From positions 19,473,001 to 19,537,000 of the forward strand of contig OY987272.1 in NCBI GenBank assembly GCA_963920665.1: a DNA stretch of 64,000 bases, read 5' to 3'. How positions within the stretch are numbered: the first letter of the stretch is position 1; every line of letters starts with the position of its first letter. Below the pieces are notes generated by a model that worked only from the letters and a program-made list of their open reading frames with translations, did not search any database and had not been told where the DNA came from. A program made the translations under genes and the position numbers. Source of the stretch: Straminergon stramineum. Its lineage: Eukaryota > Streptophyta > Bryopsida > Hypnales > Calliergonaceae. Positions 1-12,600 of this stretch are shown piece by piece.

Positions 1-125
1 ACTTCTACACGACTAACATTAGTCATTTACTAGTCTTCATCATCCTTACATGAGACACAAATGACTTCACTAAATCAAGACTCAGTCAAGAAGTCAATGT
101 TATCACTTCTAAATGACTTCTCTAA
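1..125. repeat. CACTA subterminal repeats (left side)
   Basis: AGTCATT/AAATGACTT-type heptamers recur in both orientations. The same motif family crowds the right end (7140-7964). In CACTA elements such subterminal repeats bind the TNPA-type protein. No gene is seen from 1 to 555. Confidence 0.6.
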
Positions 126-555
126 GTTGCGCCGAAGTTTCGGACCTTGTGTTGTACATTGACCTTCCCTACCCCATAGACAAAGGACTAATTCAAGGCT
201 AGTAATTTCAATGCAGACCTCAAAAAACATAGTACAAGGCTACAACTGTAGGCCTAATCATCAGTCGGCAGACAATCATTGAAAAGCTACGGAAGGCAAT
301 GAATTCGAGATCGGGGGAAGATGAGAGGAGTTGGTTCTTGTCAACTCCGTCGGATATCCCGAGTACCTCTAAAATCAGGGAATTAAATAGCTGCCGACAA
401 AATGGGCTTCCATCATCATATCCCCCAACTCTCTACTTGCAGCTGTAAGTGAAGAACCCAAACCTGTTTGAGCGTCGTCTACTATAGTTTGCTTTCTTGC
501 AAGGAGGCGGCGGAGTGCCGCTCAAGATCGCTCCTGCTTCCCGAGAGCTTCGTGA

Positions 556-3109
556 ATGTGTCCATGCGCTTCTCTAGACCGGAAGAGTAGGAACTTCTCC
601 TACTCGGTAACAAAGTTACTGGCAGCAGGTAGTGCTCGAAGCAACAAGGGCAGCAGCATCGATTTGGAACTCAACGACATGGAATCCGAGCCGGAGAGCC
701 CTCCTTACCCAAAAACTGAGTATGAGCTCTGTCGGGACGCGAGGAAGGCTGAGGTCGACAAGGCAATCAAACCTGTACTCCACGCGAAAAAACAATTGTA
801 AGATACTTTCATACAACCGCCCTTGCTCTTCTACAATTCCCTTGCTGATTTCTGACTTTCTACAATTCCCTCATGTACTTATGACTGCATCTGTCATTTC
901 TCTCAATCGTATGAGTCGCTTCTTTTGTAACTATGAGGTCCACTTTCTACAGCTTGTGCGTTCTGACCCTTCCCTTATGTCATTAGCTTCCATCCCGCTC
1001 GTCGTCCATAGGTCGTAGGCACAACTCTTTCTGCAGAATTCCTCTAAGAAGCTTATGGGACAATGATTTAGGGTTTCCTCATGCAGTTCAAAAAATTCAG
1101 CCGCCATTTTGTTCCTCGAGTTCTACGTAGGTGTCGTGAACTCGAACATGAGTAGTTTTCTCTATCTTGTGACTTAAGCGTGACTCCATCTGTCGTACTG
1201 AAGTTGCACTCCAGAAACGTTGCAGTGAAAGGGGACTGACAACTGCAAACATGAGTGGGCCACGTGGAACTCCCTATTCGAGGGGGCCATGAGTACCCTC
1301 CTGGGAGCCTGTGTATGCCCAAACCCTAATGCGGGAGTTCACTTCATCTGTGACCATCTTGCAGGCTTCGCTCTTGTGTATTAGAGTATCTAGTGATTAG
1401 GATGAGTGTATGTGGCTTCAAAAGTGTAGGCCTTCACTTTCTGTTTTCTTCACGCGTTGTGCTGTGCGCTTGCGTTCTAGTGATTTAGAATTGGGGAAGG
1501 CAAAGAAGCTAGACAACCCTAAACCCGTGAAGAAAGTAATGAGAGTGAAGCGCATTGTTTCCACACGGCGGGGTCTTCGAGGACACAGAGGAGGCAAGAA
1601 GCGTGGTCAGAGTCGCGGCATTGAAGGAGTGGACAAATTGCAAGACATGTCCAGCGGGCACAACTCCTCCTCCGAGGCAACGGAGTCCAATGAAGAGGCC
1701 ATCGCAACAGGTATGATTAAACTTGCAATAGTATGTTCCCATGTTCAGCAGCAATCCACCGGGAAGGAGGCTGCCGCAAGTACTTTGTTTTCACGCTCCT
1801 TTGATTTTGGCTTAGGGTTTACGGCAGCATTGAGGTCCTTCGGCTAGTGCTTGTATCATACGTGGTGTTCATCTATACAATTGGAGATAGGAAGAAATTT
1901 CAACCAACTAAATGAACACACCCTAAACCAGCGGTACAACCTTTTGAACATTACAATTTTGGGCATGTTTGACCAGAACCCTTAAGTCAGCACTTGCCGT
2001 TGACTTCAGGCCTTGGAATGCGTAGGTGATGATAAAATTGTCATGGACTCCAGCGAAGAAGAGGTGCAGGAGGAGGAGTGTCTCGTTGATCGCAGGGTGA
2101 AATGGAAGAGACTCCCAGCCATGGCACCTTCACAGCTGGTCCACGGAGGAACAATGCAATTGACGCAAGGTCCACTGGCCCCAACACATAGCGGGGGAGC
2201 CTACAACCCCTCGTGGTCTTGGGTTCCAGGGCAATGGATGCCACAACAACCCTCTCAACCACATCAGACTTGGGGAGCACCTCCGCCACCACCGCCATCC
2301 TACCCGGGTTCGTGGTCAGAGGCCATAATAGCACTGTCACAGGACAGTGAAGACCAGCATGAGAGGAGGAAGAGATGCCAGACATATGCGTGGACAAGCC
2401 TGGAACGCACCACCTTAGGAAAAAAGCCCAATCGTGTCTATGTGCAAGACAATGGTGACATTGATGCAGCATGTCAAGGCAAGAATGCCTAGGATGAGGC
2501 AATACGTGACTTCACACCAAAGATCCTGGACCTTAGTGTGGTAGACTGGACGCAACAGGCGCCACAAGTTGTGAAGAGATTGAGGGCAGCTTTGGACTCT
2601 GAGTTTGAGTATGTGGGGCACCTACTAAGCATGGTTGGATTTCGCACGGCTATCACACAATACTTGAAATTCGAGAGATCTAGGTTGAAGTCCAAGTGGC
2701 TGAAAGGGCAAGAAGCATGCCCCCGACATGTCGATGATGACCAATGGGTACGCCTCATACAGTACGGGAAGACGGACGCCCAACAGCTGAAGGCGCAGAA
2801 AATGGCTTCGGCTCGTCAAAAAGTGCTGAATTACGACCAAGTTGACTGGAAAGGAAGAGCAGGGAAAGAGGCGGTTGTAGAGAGGCCCTTTGTTTTGTCC
2901 CTATCTTGCATGAACTTGCATAGTTTGACTTGCTGTATTGTATCAGTTAAGAATAGAATCCAATAAGTGGTGGCACTGATTTTCATTCCCGGGGCTGATT
3001 TCAATTTCCTCGGATTCCTACAGATGGAAGGATTAGCGGGCAGTAGTCCTGGCATCACGGACATAGCGGAAGGCTAGCGCAGCAATCCAAGCAGCAAAAT
3101 TGGTTTGAC
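556..3109 (+). pseudogene. Ptta/En/Spm-type plant transposase, N-terminal exons
   Basis: Phase-consistent exons: 556-797 (donor GTAAGA), 1481-1710 (donor GTATGA), 2026 to about 2880, and 3024 to about 3109 (donor GTAAGTG). Exon 1 ends with a charged helix (YELCRDARKAEVDK). Exon 2 is Arg/Lys-rich and probably a nuclear localisation signal. Exon 3 has an acidic stretch, a Pro/Gln/Trp-rich linker with a run of prolines, then a helical domain ending CPRHVDDDQWVRLIQYGKT...QKMASARQKV. That ending has the W-x2-L and repeated Lys/Ala/Ser spacing of the plant transposase family linked to CACTA elements (Pfam Transposase_24). In-frame TAG codons at 2490-2492 and 3075-3077 interrupt it, so it is probably dead. 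The family call rests on the exon 3 pattern and the CACTA context. Confidence 0.6.
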
Positions 3110-3802
3110 AGTAAGTGACCTTGTTATGGGGTACTTGTTTTTTGTCTCTGCATTCTGAGTCGGTAGTTCTGTCTCTACCGTAGCTTCACTCTATATCTGC
3201 CATGCATCTGTCTTATGAATTCTGAAATGTCCTACTAAACGTATGAGGGATTTCACTTAGTTTTGCTTAGGTAGGTGTCTATACTGTTGCCATGGAATTT
3301 TCCAAGGCAGGACATGGAATTGGTGTTTCTGGAGTCCCCTTCTACTATCCTATACAGAAATGAAGACTTCTGTGAGCATGACTTGTAGGAAGGTGAGAGC
3401 AGGTACTCTAGACGGTATCAACTACAATACCGTTATGCCAGGGTCGTGTATGCTGCATCAATGAAACCACTTCTTATTGGCTCCACTGCAGTTGCTTTTC
3501 AACTGCAGTCCATGTGTAGTTGCATAGAAGTCGTGCCTCAGTTGAAGCTGAGTCGTTCTTGAGTGCAAGCAAAGTTGTTCTGGAGTTGCATCTATTTGTA
3601 TATATGCACACTTCGTTGTGGCTGTAGTTGCCTTGAGAATGACTAGTATGTCACACTATGAATGACATATGCACTGAGAGCATTGGGTTGGGTCATGTAG
3701 ACTGTTGTTGCAGAGGACTCATCTCTTAGGGTAGTGGTGGAGTCTTTGAAGAACGATGTGGATGTTAAGTTCACACAAGTGCTAGCCACTTCAAGAACGT
3801 AG

Positions 3803-4869
3803 GCGGCAGCTATAGAGGATTTGAGGAGCATGTTCCACATCTTCATGGAAAGGTCCACCCATGGTGATGAAGGCAGCCCGTCAATCACTCAGTCTGCATT
3901 CGAAAACCAAGAGTCCGGTGGGATGAAGTTTGTTGAAGTTGCTGGCCTTCTACCAAATTCAAGGAAGAAACTCGTGACAGTGTCGAAGGTCATGGGAAAA
4001 GGCAAGGGGGCCAGTGCAGGGAAGAAACCGTCCCCCAAACACGTCCGTCCCCCAAATCAACTTGCAAAGAAGTCTGAGGTAACCCTTTCCTGTGACTTAG
4101 ATGTCTCCACATGTCGGAAGAGCCCACCTCCGACGTCTCCACGTAGGGCACTAAAGGAGCGCACCCCTAGTCCACCTCGCAATGAGGACTCCAATTTGGC
4201 ATCTCAGGTCAAAGACCACCCCACTCCAGAGGGCTCAGGGCAACAACAGAGTACCCCGCCTTTAGAGAAGGTCACAAAAGAGTGCACGGAACTTGATGGG
4301 AAGTCAGAGAAGAAGGTGACGAAGATAGCTCAGAAGTCGCTGCAGGAGGTGATGGAGGCTGCTCCAAAGTTGCCACAGGAGGTGACGGAGGTACCAGTTC
4401 CCATGGTAGTCGTCCAGGAGTAGGTAAGGGACGTCATCCAAGGAGGGGAGAGACCTGAATTTTTCTTGAACCCCACAGAGAAGGAGGTGGACGAAGCTAG
4501 AGCGGATGTGGGGGAGGCCGTAGGGAGCGGTTCACCAACTAGGGTCTCTCCTTCGGCCATTGAAGTGCCGACCCCGAAAGAAAGCATTCCTGAGGAGGTC
4601 GACTCCAATGCTGTCACTGACAACGCTATAGTGGCGGAGCCTGCAGTCGTGCCGATGAGGAAGAGCCGACGACTATCAAAGTCTCCCACGAAGGTTTGTA
4701 CCTCTGAAGACGTTGTGTACAACGCATCAAACGAGGTCTGGCCTGGGAAGTCGGTCACGGAGTTATTGATTGCTCACAGAGTTGGTCATAGTAGGAGGGG
4801 GTCCAAATTAATTATTTTTAACATACATGGAACACTACTGGATTGCAGCTTGCTTAATGTCACAAATTA
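3803..4869 (+). pseudogene. CACTA-encoded low-complexity exon(s)
   Basis: An open frame starts after a likely acceptor (GTAG at 3799-3802), runs to a TAG at 4421-4423 and continues in the same frame to 4869. It opens with a short hydrophobic helix (MFHIFMERSTHG). A Lys/Pro/Ser-rich tract with SP and TP dipeptides follows, then a charged helical stretch of repeated EV and KLPQEVTE-like units, and finally a basic RKSRRLSKSPTK motif that may be nuclear. I do not recognise a catalytic domain. It probably encodes the linker part of the element's second protein or of the long transposase. The last 30 or so codons, before the stop, may be intron. Confidence 0.4.
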
Positions 4870-5098
4870 GAACAATAGAATACGTCCAAGCATGAAAACA
4901 AAGTGTAGGAGAGTAGTATTCTGACCTTGGTTGAAACCTTTCTTAGCCCGTTGTTCTAAGTACTTCACAGTAGCATTTTGGGGAAGCAATAATGCAGCGT
5001 ACATGGAGGACATTGTTCCCACCTTCTTGCCCCCATTGAAGAGTGGAAAATAGCCCATTCCTTTATTCATTTGGTCAGGACCAGGCGGTCAATTACCT

Positions 5099-5524
5099 AC
5101 ACTTCTGGAAGGGGACATAACATCTTGGGTGAAGAACTTAAATGTAGTATATGAGGGATGGCCATTATTTACAGTTGCCAACAAGATTATAGTGGATAGT
5201 AAGAAGGAAAGGGTAGAGTGCAATCCAGAGGCAAACATCGTAATCAATAGTCCGTTCTATGTGAAGTGGCTACGCACTTTGGTTGATGACAAGGAGTACC
5301 TAAAACGATGCTTGTGGCCATTGCTGGAGGCATTTTGGAAATGTCCGGATGTGGCATCTTTCCGGTCGACCTACCCTCAAATTGTCAACGAATCAATGGG
5401 TGAAATGATCCAGAAACGCAGAAACGGAACACCTTATGAACTTCTGGATGTTGTGGAAGGTGAGGGGACTAGCAAACTACGAGCTTCAGCTACGCAACGT
5501 CCCCTCACCTTCAATTCCACTTGA
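5099..5524 (+). pseudogene. CACTA-encoded hypothetical exon
   Basis: An open frame of about 140 codons has balanced composition and looks like protein: aromatic-rich segments (VYEGWPLFTVANKI, SPFYVKWLRTLVDD, LWPLLEAFWKCPDV) and a helix MGEMIQKRRNGTPYELL. I cannot assign a family. It lies between the low-complexity exon and the conserved C-terminal exon on the same strand and is most likely another exon of the same gene. The exact splice sites were not resolved. The 3' part after the GEG motif may already be intron. Confidence 0.35.
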
Positions 5525-6558
5525 TGTCTAACAAGTGGTCGTTGTGCATGTAGAAAGGGACGTTGAAGCGGGAGAGCAGATCCAAGGGTGTATCCAGCAC
5601 AGGACAGAAACGTGACGGGGCATCGAAGAAGGTGAGGTACTTCCATTTCCTTGTTGTCGTCGCTAAGTGTGCCTATTGTCGTCGACAAGTCACGCCGAAG
5701 TGAAGTCCCAGTCATTTCTGCTTGTAGAAGTTTTGTTTGAGTCACATGAGTGTCATTCCTTACTCATACTAATGACGTTGCTCAGAAGAATCACCCAGCC
5801 GTCTTGTAGCATGTATAGGGAACCATCGTGGTCATGAAGGTAGTACTCTATGAGTTCCATACAGTAGGGAATTCAAAGAACATAGTGAAAGGATACGTTA
5901 TAGTACTTCTAGCAGATGCAGGGCACTCTGGATCCAATAAATTCGGGGCAACGAATGATAGAAGTAGAGAACTCTATAGTCCGCACATTTGACTATGCGA
6001 CTTCTTGCGAAGTCATTGCGAAATAGAATTGTGCTGCAAGCATGAAGCTTGAAGCCTGTCTCCCAAATTTAGCAAATTCTTGGTAGGGTAAGCAGACATC
6101 ACCAGCGACTTGTCCCATTATGGCTGACTACTTTGCCGATTACTTGAAGAGGTCATTGTGGATTAACATGTGAATTCCTCAAACTGTAGTACCCGAAATC
6201 CTAGTATGCAATAGTTGAAGGTAAGGTCCAAATGGACAATCCTGTATTGTAGTGGAATTCTGCCATTCCACCTAAACCCCTGTGCCCCTTGTGAGTGTGA
6301 GTGTGAGTAACACTCTACATATTGATGCCCTTGTACTGTTAAACGCAACGTTAAATTACTACTCATGTCTCATTAGGCTCTACTGATATCCAATTATGTG
6401 TTGCTGAAGATGTAGTTGCTGGACATAAGCAGTTGCTCGTTAGTCATTTCCTAGTCACTAAGTGGTGGCCATATAGTCACTGAAGAGTAGTGTTCATTAA
6501 TTTTTTTTTGTGACCAATTATTGGAGATGTGAAGTGGCTAAGCATTATGATGTTGCAG
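5525..6558. other. CACTA internal non-coding sequence
   Basis: No convincing reading frame. AGTCATT-type motifs are scattered, with a GAGTGTGAGTGTGAGT microsatellite near 6292-6308. Probably intronic sequence of the transposase gene. Confidence 0.4.
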
Positions 6559-6822
6559 GTAAATGTCGGTGACGAAGTGTTCCTCATGAACCCTCGGGCT
6601 GTGCGGCAAAAAATGTCAGTGGGCACCATTAGCGGATTGCCAGGTGAGCACCAGTTTCACTTCAAGGCCATTCCGGAGTCTTGGTTGAAGGTGGATGTGC
6701 AGGACATTCTTATTGCAAACGTGGCCCTCATGTACCCTAATGAAGCCACTGACATGACTCACATTCAGCATGCGAAGGGGTCATTTGTAATATGGGGACA
6801 ACAGTATGTGAAACTAGCTTGA
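6559..6822 (+). pseudogene. C-terminal conserved exon of CACTA transposase (DUF8039-like)
   Basis: The exon starts right after an acceptor (TGTTGCAG, 6551-6558) and is open to a TGA at 6820-6822, about 87 codons. The order VGTISGLPG, then KVDVQDILIANVALMYP, then HAKGSFVIWGQQYV matches the layout of the small domain at the end of many plant Ptta/En/Spm-type proteins: a G-T-V-x-G start, a V-x-V-[DE]-x-[VI]-L strand, an A-x-L-x-x-P turn, and a final G-[ST]-x-[VI]-x-W. No internal stop. It supports the CACTA assignment of the whole 1-7976 block. Confidence 0.55.
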
Positions 6823-7482
6823 TACCAAATTTCAATTCGTTGTCACTAGTGGGTGGTAGGCACTCATAAAAGTGTTTGAACTTTTAGAACTATAGACTGC
6901 GGTCTTGTAAACATGGAGACCTTGACTTGCCCATGCTCCTTGGAATGCGAAACAACCTTCTTCTTGTAAGCATTGAATGGAGTTCACGATGGTAGATAGA
7001 ACATGTGAATTACAAATGTAGGGTCATCCATGCAATTTGGCACTTTAGAGTCTCTGCATTTTGAAGTCTTCTGAATAGTCTATGTAGTCGGGCACTGGGT
7101 AGGAGGATGTTATGCTTCTGTTGTGCTTACAGGCTAAAATACATGTGATCTTGAACCTTGAGTCATTCACATGACATGAATACAACTTCATTTTTGACTA
7201 CATTCACAATGAGAATGCAGGCACTGTTGAAGAATGACTAAATCGCAATTGTAAATGAATCCCTTGATGACTACAGTTTGACTACTCTCTAGATAGTGGG
7301 CACCCTGAACCGCTATCCAGATGTGTCCAGTCACTTCAGAATGACTTAACTGTGACTACCGATGTCATTTGTGACGTTCGCTAATCTCACTGCAACACGA
7401 CTTGTAAATGACTTTCCACGTGTCACAATTAATGAGACCCAAAACCCTAATGCACAACTTCAAAATGACTCCTTCGTGATTG
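6823..7482. other. CACTA right-hand non-coding and subterminal region
   Basis: No gene is visible. From about 7140 on, ATGACT/AGTCAT motifs become frequent and lead into the tandem repeat block. Confidence 0.5.
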
Positions 7483-7712
7483 TAAACGTGGCAGTCCACG
7501 TTGGATTCTACAAGGGTTCTTTATGACTTGAACATGACTTAGAAATGACTTCCCATGGAGGTCCACGTCGGATTCTATTGGGGTTCTTCATGACTTGCCC
7601 ACAACTAAGAAATGACTAGACACGTGGAGGTCCACGTCAGATGTATAATGGGTGAAGTGCAACTTCAAGACGAGTCCGGAATGACTAGACACGTGTCCGT
7701 CCACGTCAACAG
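7483..7712. repeat. Tandem CACGTGGA-GTCCACGTC repeat near CACTA end
   Basis: Four imperfect units of about 70 bp each contain a near-palindrome (ACGTGGAGGTCCACGTC), a GATTCTAT-GGGTTCTT segment and one or more AAATGACT motifs. Units are centred near 7495, 7565, 7640 and 7700. The position just inside the terminus fits a protein-binding subterminal array. Confidence 0.6.
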
Positions 7713-7964
7713 TTAGGGCCAACACTTTCCACATGGCGAGGCATTAGCCATTTCCTTAAACCTCTTTTCTTTATCAAATGCACCTTCCATCTTTCCTCAT
7801 CCATTTCTACATCCAAGGTAGGAATGGATGGTGATAATACACTTGTAGTCATTTACGTGAATGACTTGTCCAAAATGACAATGGGACCCCCTAGTCATTT
7901 CTTAGTCAAAAATGTCCGAAGTGACTGCTATCTAGTCATTTTCTGCAGTCATTTTTGCACTCAG

Positions 7965-7976
7965 TTTCTTGTAGTG
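7965..7976 (-). repeat. CACTA terminal inverted repeat (right end)
   Basis: TTTCTTGTAGTG reads CACTACAAGAAA on the minus strand, the canonical CACTA terminus. It abuts the interrupted gag codon series at 7977. CACTA insertions duplicate 3 bp. The candidate duplication (TGA, 7977-7979) cannot be tested because the left flank is outside the window. Confidence 0.85.
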
Positions 7977-8641
7977 TGAGCGGAATTCTCATAGTTGGCC
8001 ACAGCATCCATGGCCTCTCTCAACGTCCTGGGTCGTGTTTGTCGAATAAGGAATCCCATTGATTCCGATAACCCAGCAACGTACCACTCCACCTGCAAAC
8101 TGGGAGCAATCTGAGTGGTTAACTTTTGGATGAGCGCCTTCATACACTGTCCATACCTTTGAACGCATTCGGATGGTTTCATCGTGAGTGTACTCAACTG
8201 TCCCAAGGCTTTGGCTTCTCCTCCAACTTCACGGAAATCTTGTAGGAAATCCGCCTTCAACTGATCCCAATCATTCCGGATCGGATTCGGAATGTCTTGA
8301 TACCATTTCAAAGCTTCTCCCTTTAGCAACCCTTGGAAGATCCTCCTTTGGGCCGCTTCATTTTCTTGGTTGGCGAGCGCAGTGGATTCAAACTCGCACA
8401 GCCAGTCATCCGCGTCTTGACTTCCGTCACCTTTGAAACGCTTATATCTTAATCGAGTCATTGCGCCTTCTTCACGCAACGAATTCTTTGCTTCTGGTTT
8501 CGCCTCTGGATCAGATGATAAGGGCGTTCGTCCCGCTCTAGGCTCCACATCCTCTTCTCCAGATGCTCGCACTGAAACAAAACGGTAATCCGGATCCGTA
8601 ATATCCGGATCACTGGGACCTGGCTTAGGAGACCCTTCCAA
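7977..8641 (-). pseudogene. Ty3-type retrotransposon gag, truncated by CACTA insertion
   Basis: Gag coats the element's RNA in virus-like particles. The frame contains a retrotransposon gag core: the F-K-G-D-G...A-D-D-W-L start, then GLLKGEALKWYQDIP, the W-DQLKADFLQDF motif and the helices QRYGQCMKALIQKL and EWYVAGLSESM. A likely ATG lies about 62 codons into the frame (MTRLRYKRF); codons before it are acidic and Pro-rich, and a TGA directly precedes the frame. The 3' part is missing. The frame runs into the CACTA terminus, where transposon bases supply four foreign codons and a TGA stop. No zinc knuckle remains. The adjacent primer-binding site and LTR on the same strand fix the orientation. 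Confidence 0.85.
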
Positions 8642-8820
8642 TCATTGATTCCTCAATCTCTCGGATCGCCTCTCGTGCCTTGTGCCCGTTCTCATCAGTT
8701 GTTCTTCTCGTACTCCAGGAACATCCAACTTTCACAAAGAAAAACCTGCACGGAAATACAAAACAACTCTATCTTCAGCTTACTTTTTGCAATAATAAAG
8801 TAAATAGCTTTAGAATCCCT
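8642..8820 (-). other. Untranslated leader between primer-binding site and gag
   Basis: Short retrotransposon leader on the minus strand. No reading frame of note. Confidence 0.5.
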
Positions 8821-8833
8821 AGCAACGGCACCA
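8821..8833 (-). promoter_or_regulatory. Primer-binding site of LTR element
   Basis: The minus strand reads TGGTGCCGTTGCT, one base from the TGGCGCCGTTGC site used by many plant Ty3-type elements (tRNA-Asp class). It lies 11 bp inside the LTR boundary at 8845, between LTR and gag. Confidence 0.7.
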
Positions 8834-9228
8834 GATTCTTGCCATGTCGTAGCACAGGATAAGTAAATTCCCTATTACGCTCACAAAAATCACTCTAGAG
8901 CATAACTAAGTGACTCTAAAGATCGAACCCACGAGATTTTGTGAAGTATTTACTTTAATTAAGCGAGTAAGCCTTTATAACTCCCAAATCTTCCTTTCCG
9001 GTCTAAGATCTATAACAGGAAAACAACCAACAACCAAATGATCCTGGACCAGATTACTTCCATCCCAATCCTAGAACTGCTTGGTTTCCACAATTACCCT
9101 TATTCCAAGACTATTACTACTTCCGGTCCTGGTACTCTTGTGAATCCATCTAGTCCAAATTACCAACACGTATCTACACTTCTATTCCGGTTTAATTTTG
9201 CCTCTGTTGGACCCAGGGTTGACGAAAG

Positions 9229-9425
9229 TGAGCGTCCCAGGCAAAATCACGTCCAAAAATCGGACGTTCGGACGTCCAGACGTCCACACTCCGCGGACGC
9301 TGCGTCTCCGGTGGGTAAAAAACGTCGTCCGCAAATTTACCCTGGGTAAATGCGGTCAGCGGTCGGTGGTCGGGCGGACGAGCGGTCGGACAGTTGGGCG
9401 GACGGGCGATCAACTGGGCGGATGC
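9229..9425. repeat. GGACGG/GTCCGC-rich array, hAT-1 left end
   Basis: Densely repeated hexamer-scale motifs (GGACG, CGTCCG, GGGCGGACGG) directly inside the left terminus. Likely subterminal transposase-binding sites by analogy with other hAT elements. Confidence 0.6.
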
Positions 9426-9488
9426 TCTGTCACTATATAGTTGCAGCAACTTTCAATTGCAATTTACAAATTCGTTTTTTCGAATTTT

Positions 9489-9553
9489 GGGGCGTGTAAT
9501 ATACCGTTGGAAAGGTCTTGGAAATACCTTTCCAATGATATATGACACGCCCC
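9489..9553. repeat. Conserved hairpin, copy 1
   Basis: An inverted repeat with arms of about 27 bp: GGGGCGTGTAATATACC...GGAAAGGT against ACCTTTCC...GACACGCCCC, with a loop of about 10 bp. Related hairpins lie at 13541-13605 and 13814-13878, in inverse orientation within mirrored flanking sequence. Confidence 0.8.
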
Positions 9554-9639
9554 CAAACACCAAAATCTCCAATTGGAAATGCCGAAAGAAGTACGATACT
9601 TCAAAAAGTGAGTGTCCGCCTTGGTGTCCGCCATCCCGT

Positions 9640-12600
9640 CCGCCACGAGGCTTTTTTATCCGCTTAGTCCGCCAACCATTGGCGACCGCCCCGACCTTCC
9701 AAGCCAAAGTAATGCTGTCTGCCTCCTTGTCTAACGTACTTCACCTGTGTCCGTCGGCAGTTTTATTACATTTAATTCTGAAAAGTGCAGAACTGTAGCT
9801 TTATTTCCAAAAAAACACTCTTTAATGCGACAAGTATCCAATGCAATATTAATGTAAGAAAAGGATAAATCCAGGTTTTCTACCCCACATTTAAACATGC
9901 TTTTCAAACCCTATACCCTAAACCCTAAACCCTTAGTCTTAGCACATTATTTATTATTTTTTGGTATTACTAAGGGAATGGTGTTGGCACCTCTTTTGGA
10001 GTACATTTGATGTTTATAAAAGAGTTAACCTTTTATAAATATTTATTACTATTTAATGTCCAATATTTTCTTATATGGATATTTTATAGTTATTTTCTAT
10101 AGTGGGTCGTGTTTTATACACTTAATAGGGGATTTATTGATAAGCCCCTCCCATCCCTCCCGTAAGTCTTGGTTTCCTTAGGATTATTTCTTTTAATTAG
10201 CCATTGGGGTTTTTTTTACTTTGACACCATTATATGCAATATGGACCTTTTTCTTTTTTGATGGGTCTATATTCTTAATTAATTTCTAGCCATGGACATT
10301 TGATTGAAATCATCTGGCTATTTCTCGATCATATGACAATTTTTTACACTTGGTTGTATTTCAAGAAATTATTAGAAGCTTCCATGCTTAAGATGGATTT
10401 TTTACACTTGTCAATTTGACTTGACTAGTGTCTTTTGCTTCATTGGTTGTCATTATAGGTTTACCTAGCACATCATAGAGGGTACTGTGATGGATGACTA
10501 CAAGTGGTCCTTAAAAAATCCTTGAATTATGGAGAGTTGATTTTTCCTAATTTGAGGGTTCCTTCTAGTATAAGTTTGACTGACTTGGCTAATTTTTTAT
10601 CCCTAGACACCAAGTCATTAATTCTTGGGGCCTATGGGTGGTTGGGATCCAAAGCACGTTTTCTTGGAGACCACGACATGGACTTGACCTAACATTAATT
10701 AAACACTGCTATGGCCAATATATAAGGGATTGAAACTACCCTTGAGCCTTCACAATTTCATATTGTTGGCTTTTACAAGGTGCTAGAAGTGACTACGATT
10801 GGTGGGAGTGAGGTCCAGGATGGCGTCTACACAGGTCATCTATGGAAAACAATGTGTTAGGCTTTGATTTGTATTTTGTTGTTCATTTTCTTGTGTGTAG
10901 TTTTGAGCTTTGCTTGTTGATTTTTCTTTTGTGACTGCTATAACACGCTGTTGTGGGCTGAAGACACCTTGTCCACGACTTACTAACATTCTGATGTTTG
11001 GTTTGTTATGGGGACAGGTGAGGTCCACAACCTCTTTGGTTAAATCTTTATGGCGACTCTATCCAAGGACTTTGGCAACAAATTCTTTTTATTTGGGACT
11101 CTAAATCACTTTGTGTTTACAAAGATTTAGTTTACAGCATGAGTAGCTATTTATGACTTGATATATATATATTATATGTACCATATAATGATGTTGTGAC
11201 CTTTATTTGGTACTTTGTACTTAATACTTCTTTACAAAAGTTTATTGAGTGGTATTATATTTATTTGGTGGATTGTGGTAGTTTGATGGCTGATGTGAGT
11301 GATCTCCATTTTGCTTTATACTATCTTTGTCCTTTTATGTACTTTTTGGATTATGATTTGTTTGTTATTTCTAGAAAAGGCCCTATTTGGGGATGTCCCT
11401 CCCACCCACCCGGGTTGCCAAAAAAATCTGAATTGTAGAACCCTCAATTGTACATATGAACTTATAACGTTGCTTGAGTTTTCAAAAGTAGTGGTGCGAT
11501 GTGTGAAATATGTTTTATTTTTTAATATTTGAAGTTTAGAATGCAATCATGACAATGTGATGCATATGTAGATCTTACTATCTTTGTCATTTAGGTTTCA
11601 ATTGTTCTTAAGATTTACTTTATTATGGGCTACTATACAAATGTGGATCATTGGATAATAACCTAGAGTATTTCTTCAATTTTTGTTGTAGAATGCATTG
11701 ATAGTGTAAAACATCAACATAAATATCCTAAAAGAATTTATATTATCTCATTATTCTATTACAACATTTATAGAATGATGCTCAAAATGATTTAAGTACT
11801 TTAATGTAATTTTATGTGATATGATGTGGACTACATTAAAATAACCATTTATACAATAAAAATGAAATGGACGTTCTTATCATACATGCTTATACTTATG
11901 TATACGTGTGTGCACCCTAAATTGTAAACCATCAATAAATTTATCACAACCCTAAAATATTAGAGCTTAGGTAGTGTAAAATGTGATTGACCTTCAAATA
12001 TGATGAGCTTTCAAAATTCAAATACAACAATTGAGATAAGTAGGCCATACTCCAATGATTACAAGTCCATTTCATCTCAAGACTTTTTTGCAAATGATTT
12101 TTCAAGAAGGTTCATAATATCATTTCTTGTAGATTATAAATTTACAATATTGATTTAATTGCTTATGTAGTTGTGTAGGCCTAGGATTTTTTTAAATCTT
12201 GAAACCCCAAAGTCCTAAGCCTTTTTTTTCTATCGAATATCATTCAAAATTGCCATTTCTATTGTGAAGAGCAAAAATTTTATAAATTAACTTTATATCC
12301 AACCATAGGAATTTGTACTAGATTAGTATACAAATGTATGGGAATAATGTTATCATCTTAATAACATTAAATGCATACATTGCATGATATTTGTATTTAA
12401 AGTAAGAAAAAAAATCTTTTCTTTTGTCTTGCTATACTTGATTCTTGGGCTTTTCATTTTCTTCACTTTAAATTTTGGCACAAATGATTTTAATTTTATA
12501 ATATTTTCTATTGAAGAATCTAGCTAATAAGCGAAGAATTTTGGATAAAAATTCAAAAATAAATCATTTCATTGAAATCATATTTCACAAGAGTCCTCTA

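Larger units (their letters stand above)
1..7976 (+). mobile_element. CACTA (En/Spm) DNA transposon, left end outside window
   Basis: The right boundary is the motif TTTCTTGTAGTG at 7965-7976, the reverse complement of the CACTACAAGAAA terminus typical of plant CACTA elements. Dense short subterminal motifs (AATGACT/AGTCATT) occur at both 1-125 and 7140-7964, as expected just inside CACTA ends. Plus-strand exons of a Ptta/En/Spm-type transposase lie between. Outside 7976 the sequence changes abruptly to a retrotransposon gag frame. The left terminus was not found, so the element continues beyond base 1. Confidence 0.85.

Noticed and set aside
9909..9934. Chromosome-end telomere
   Set aside because: Only a few units, and the same run recurs inside a homologous transposon block.
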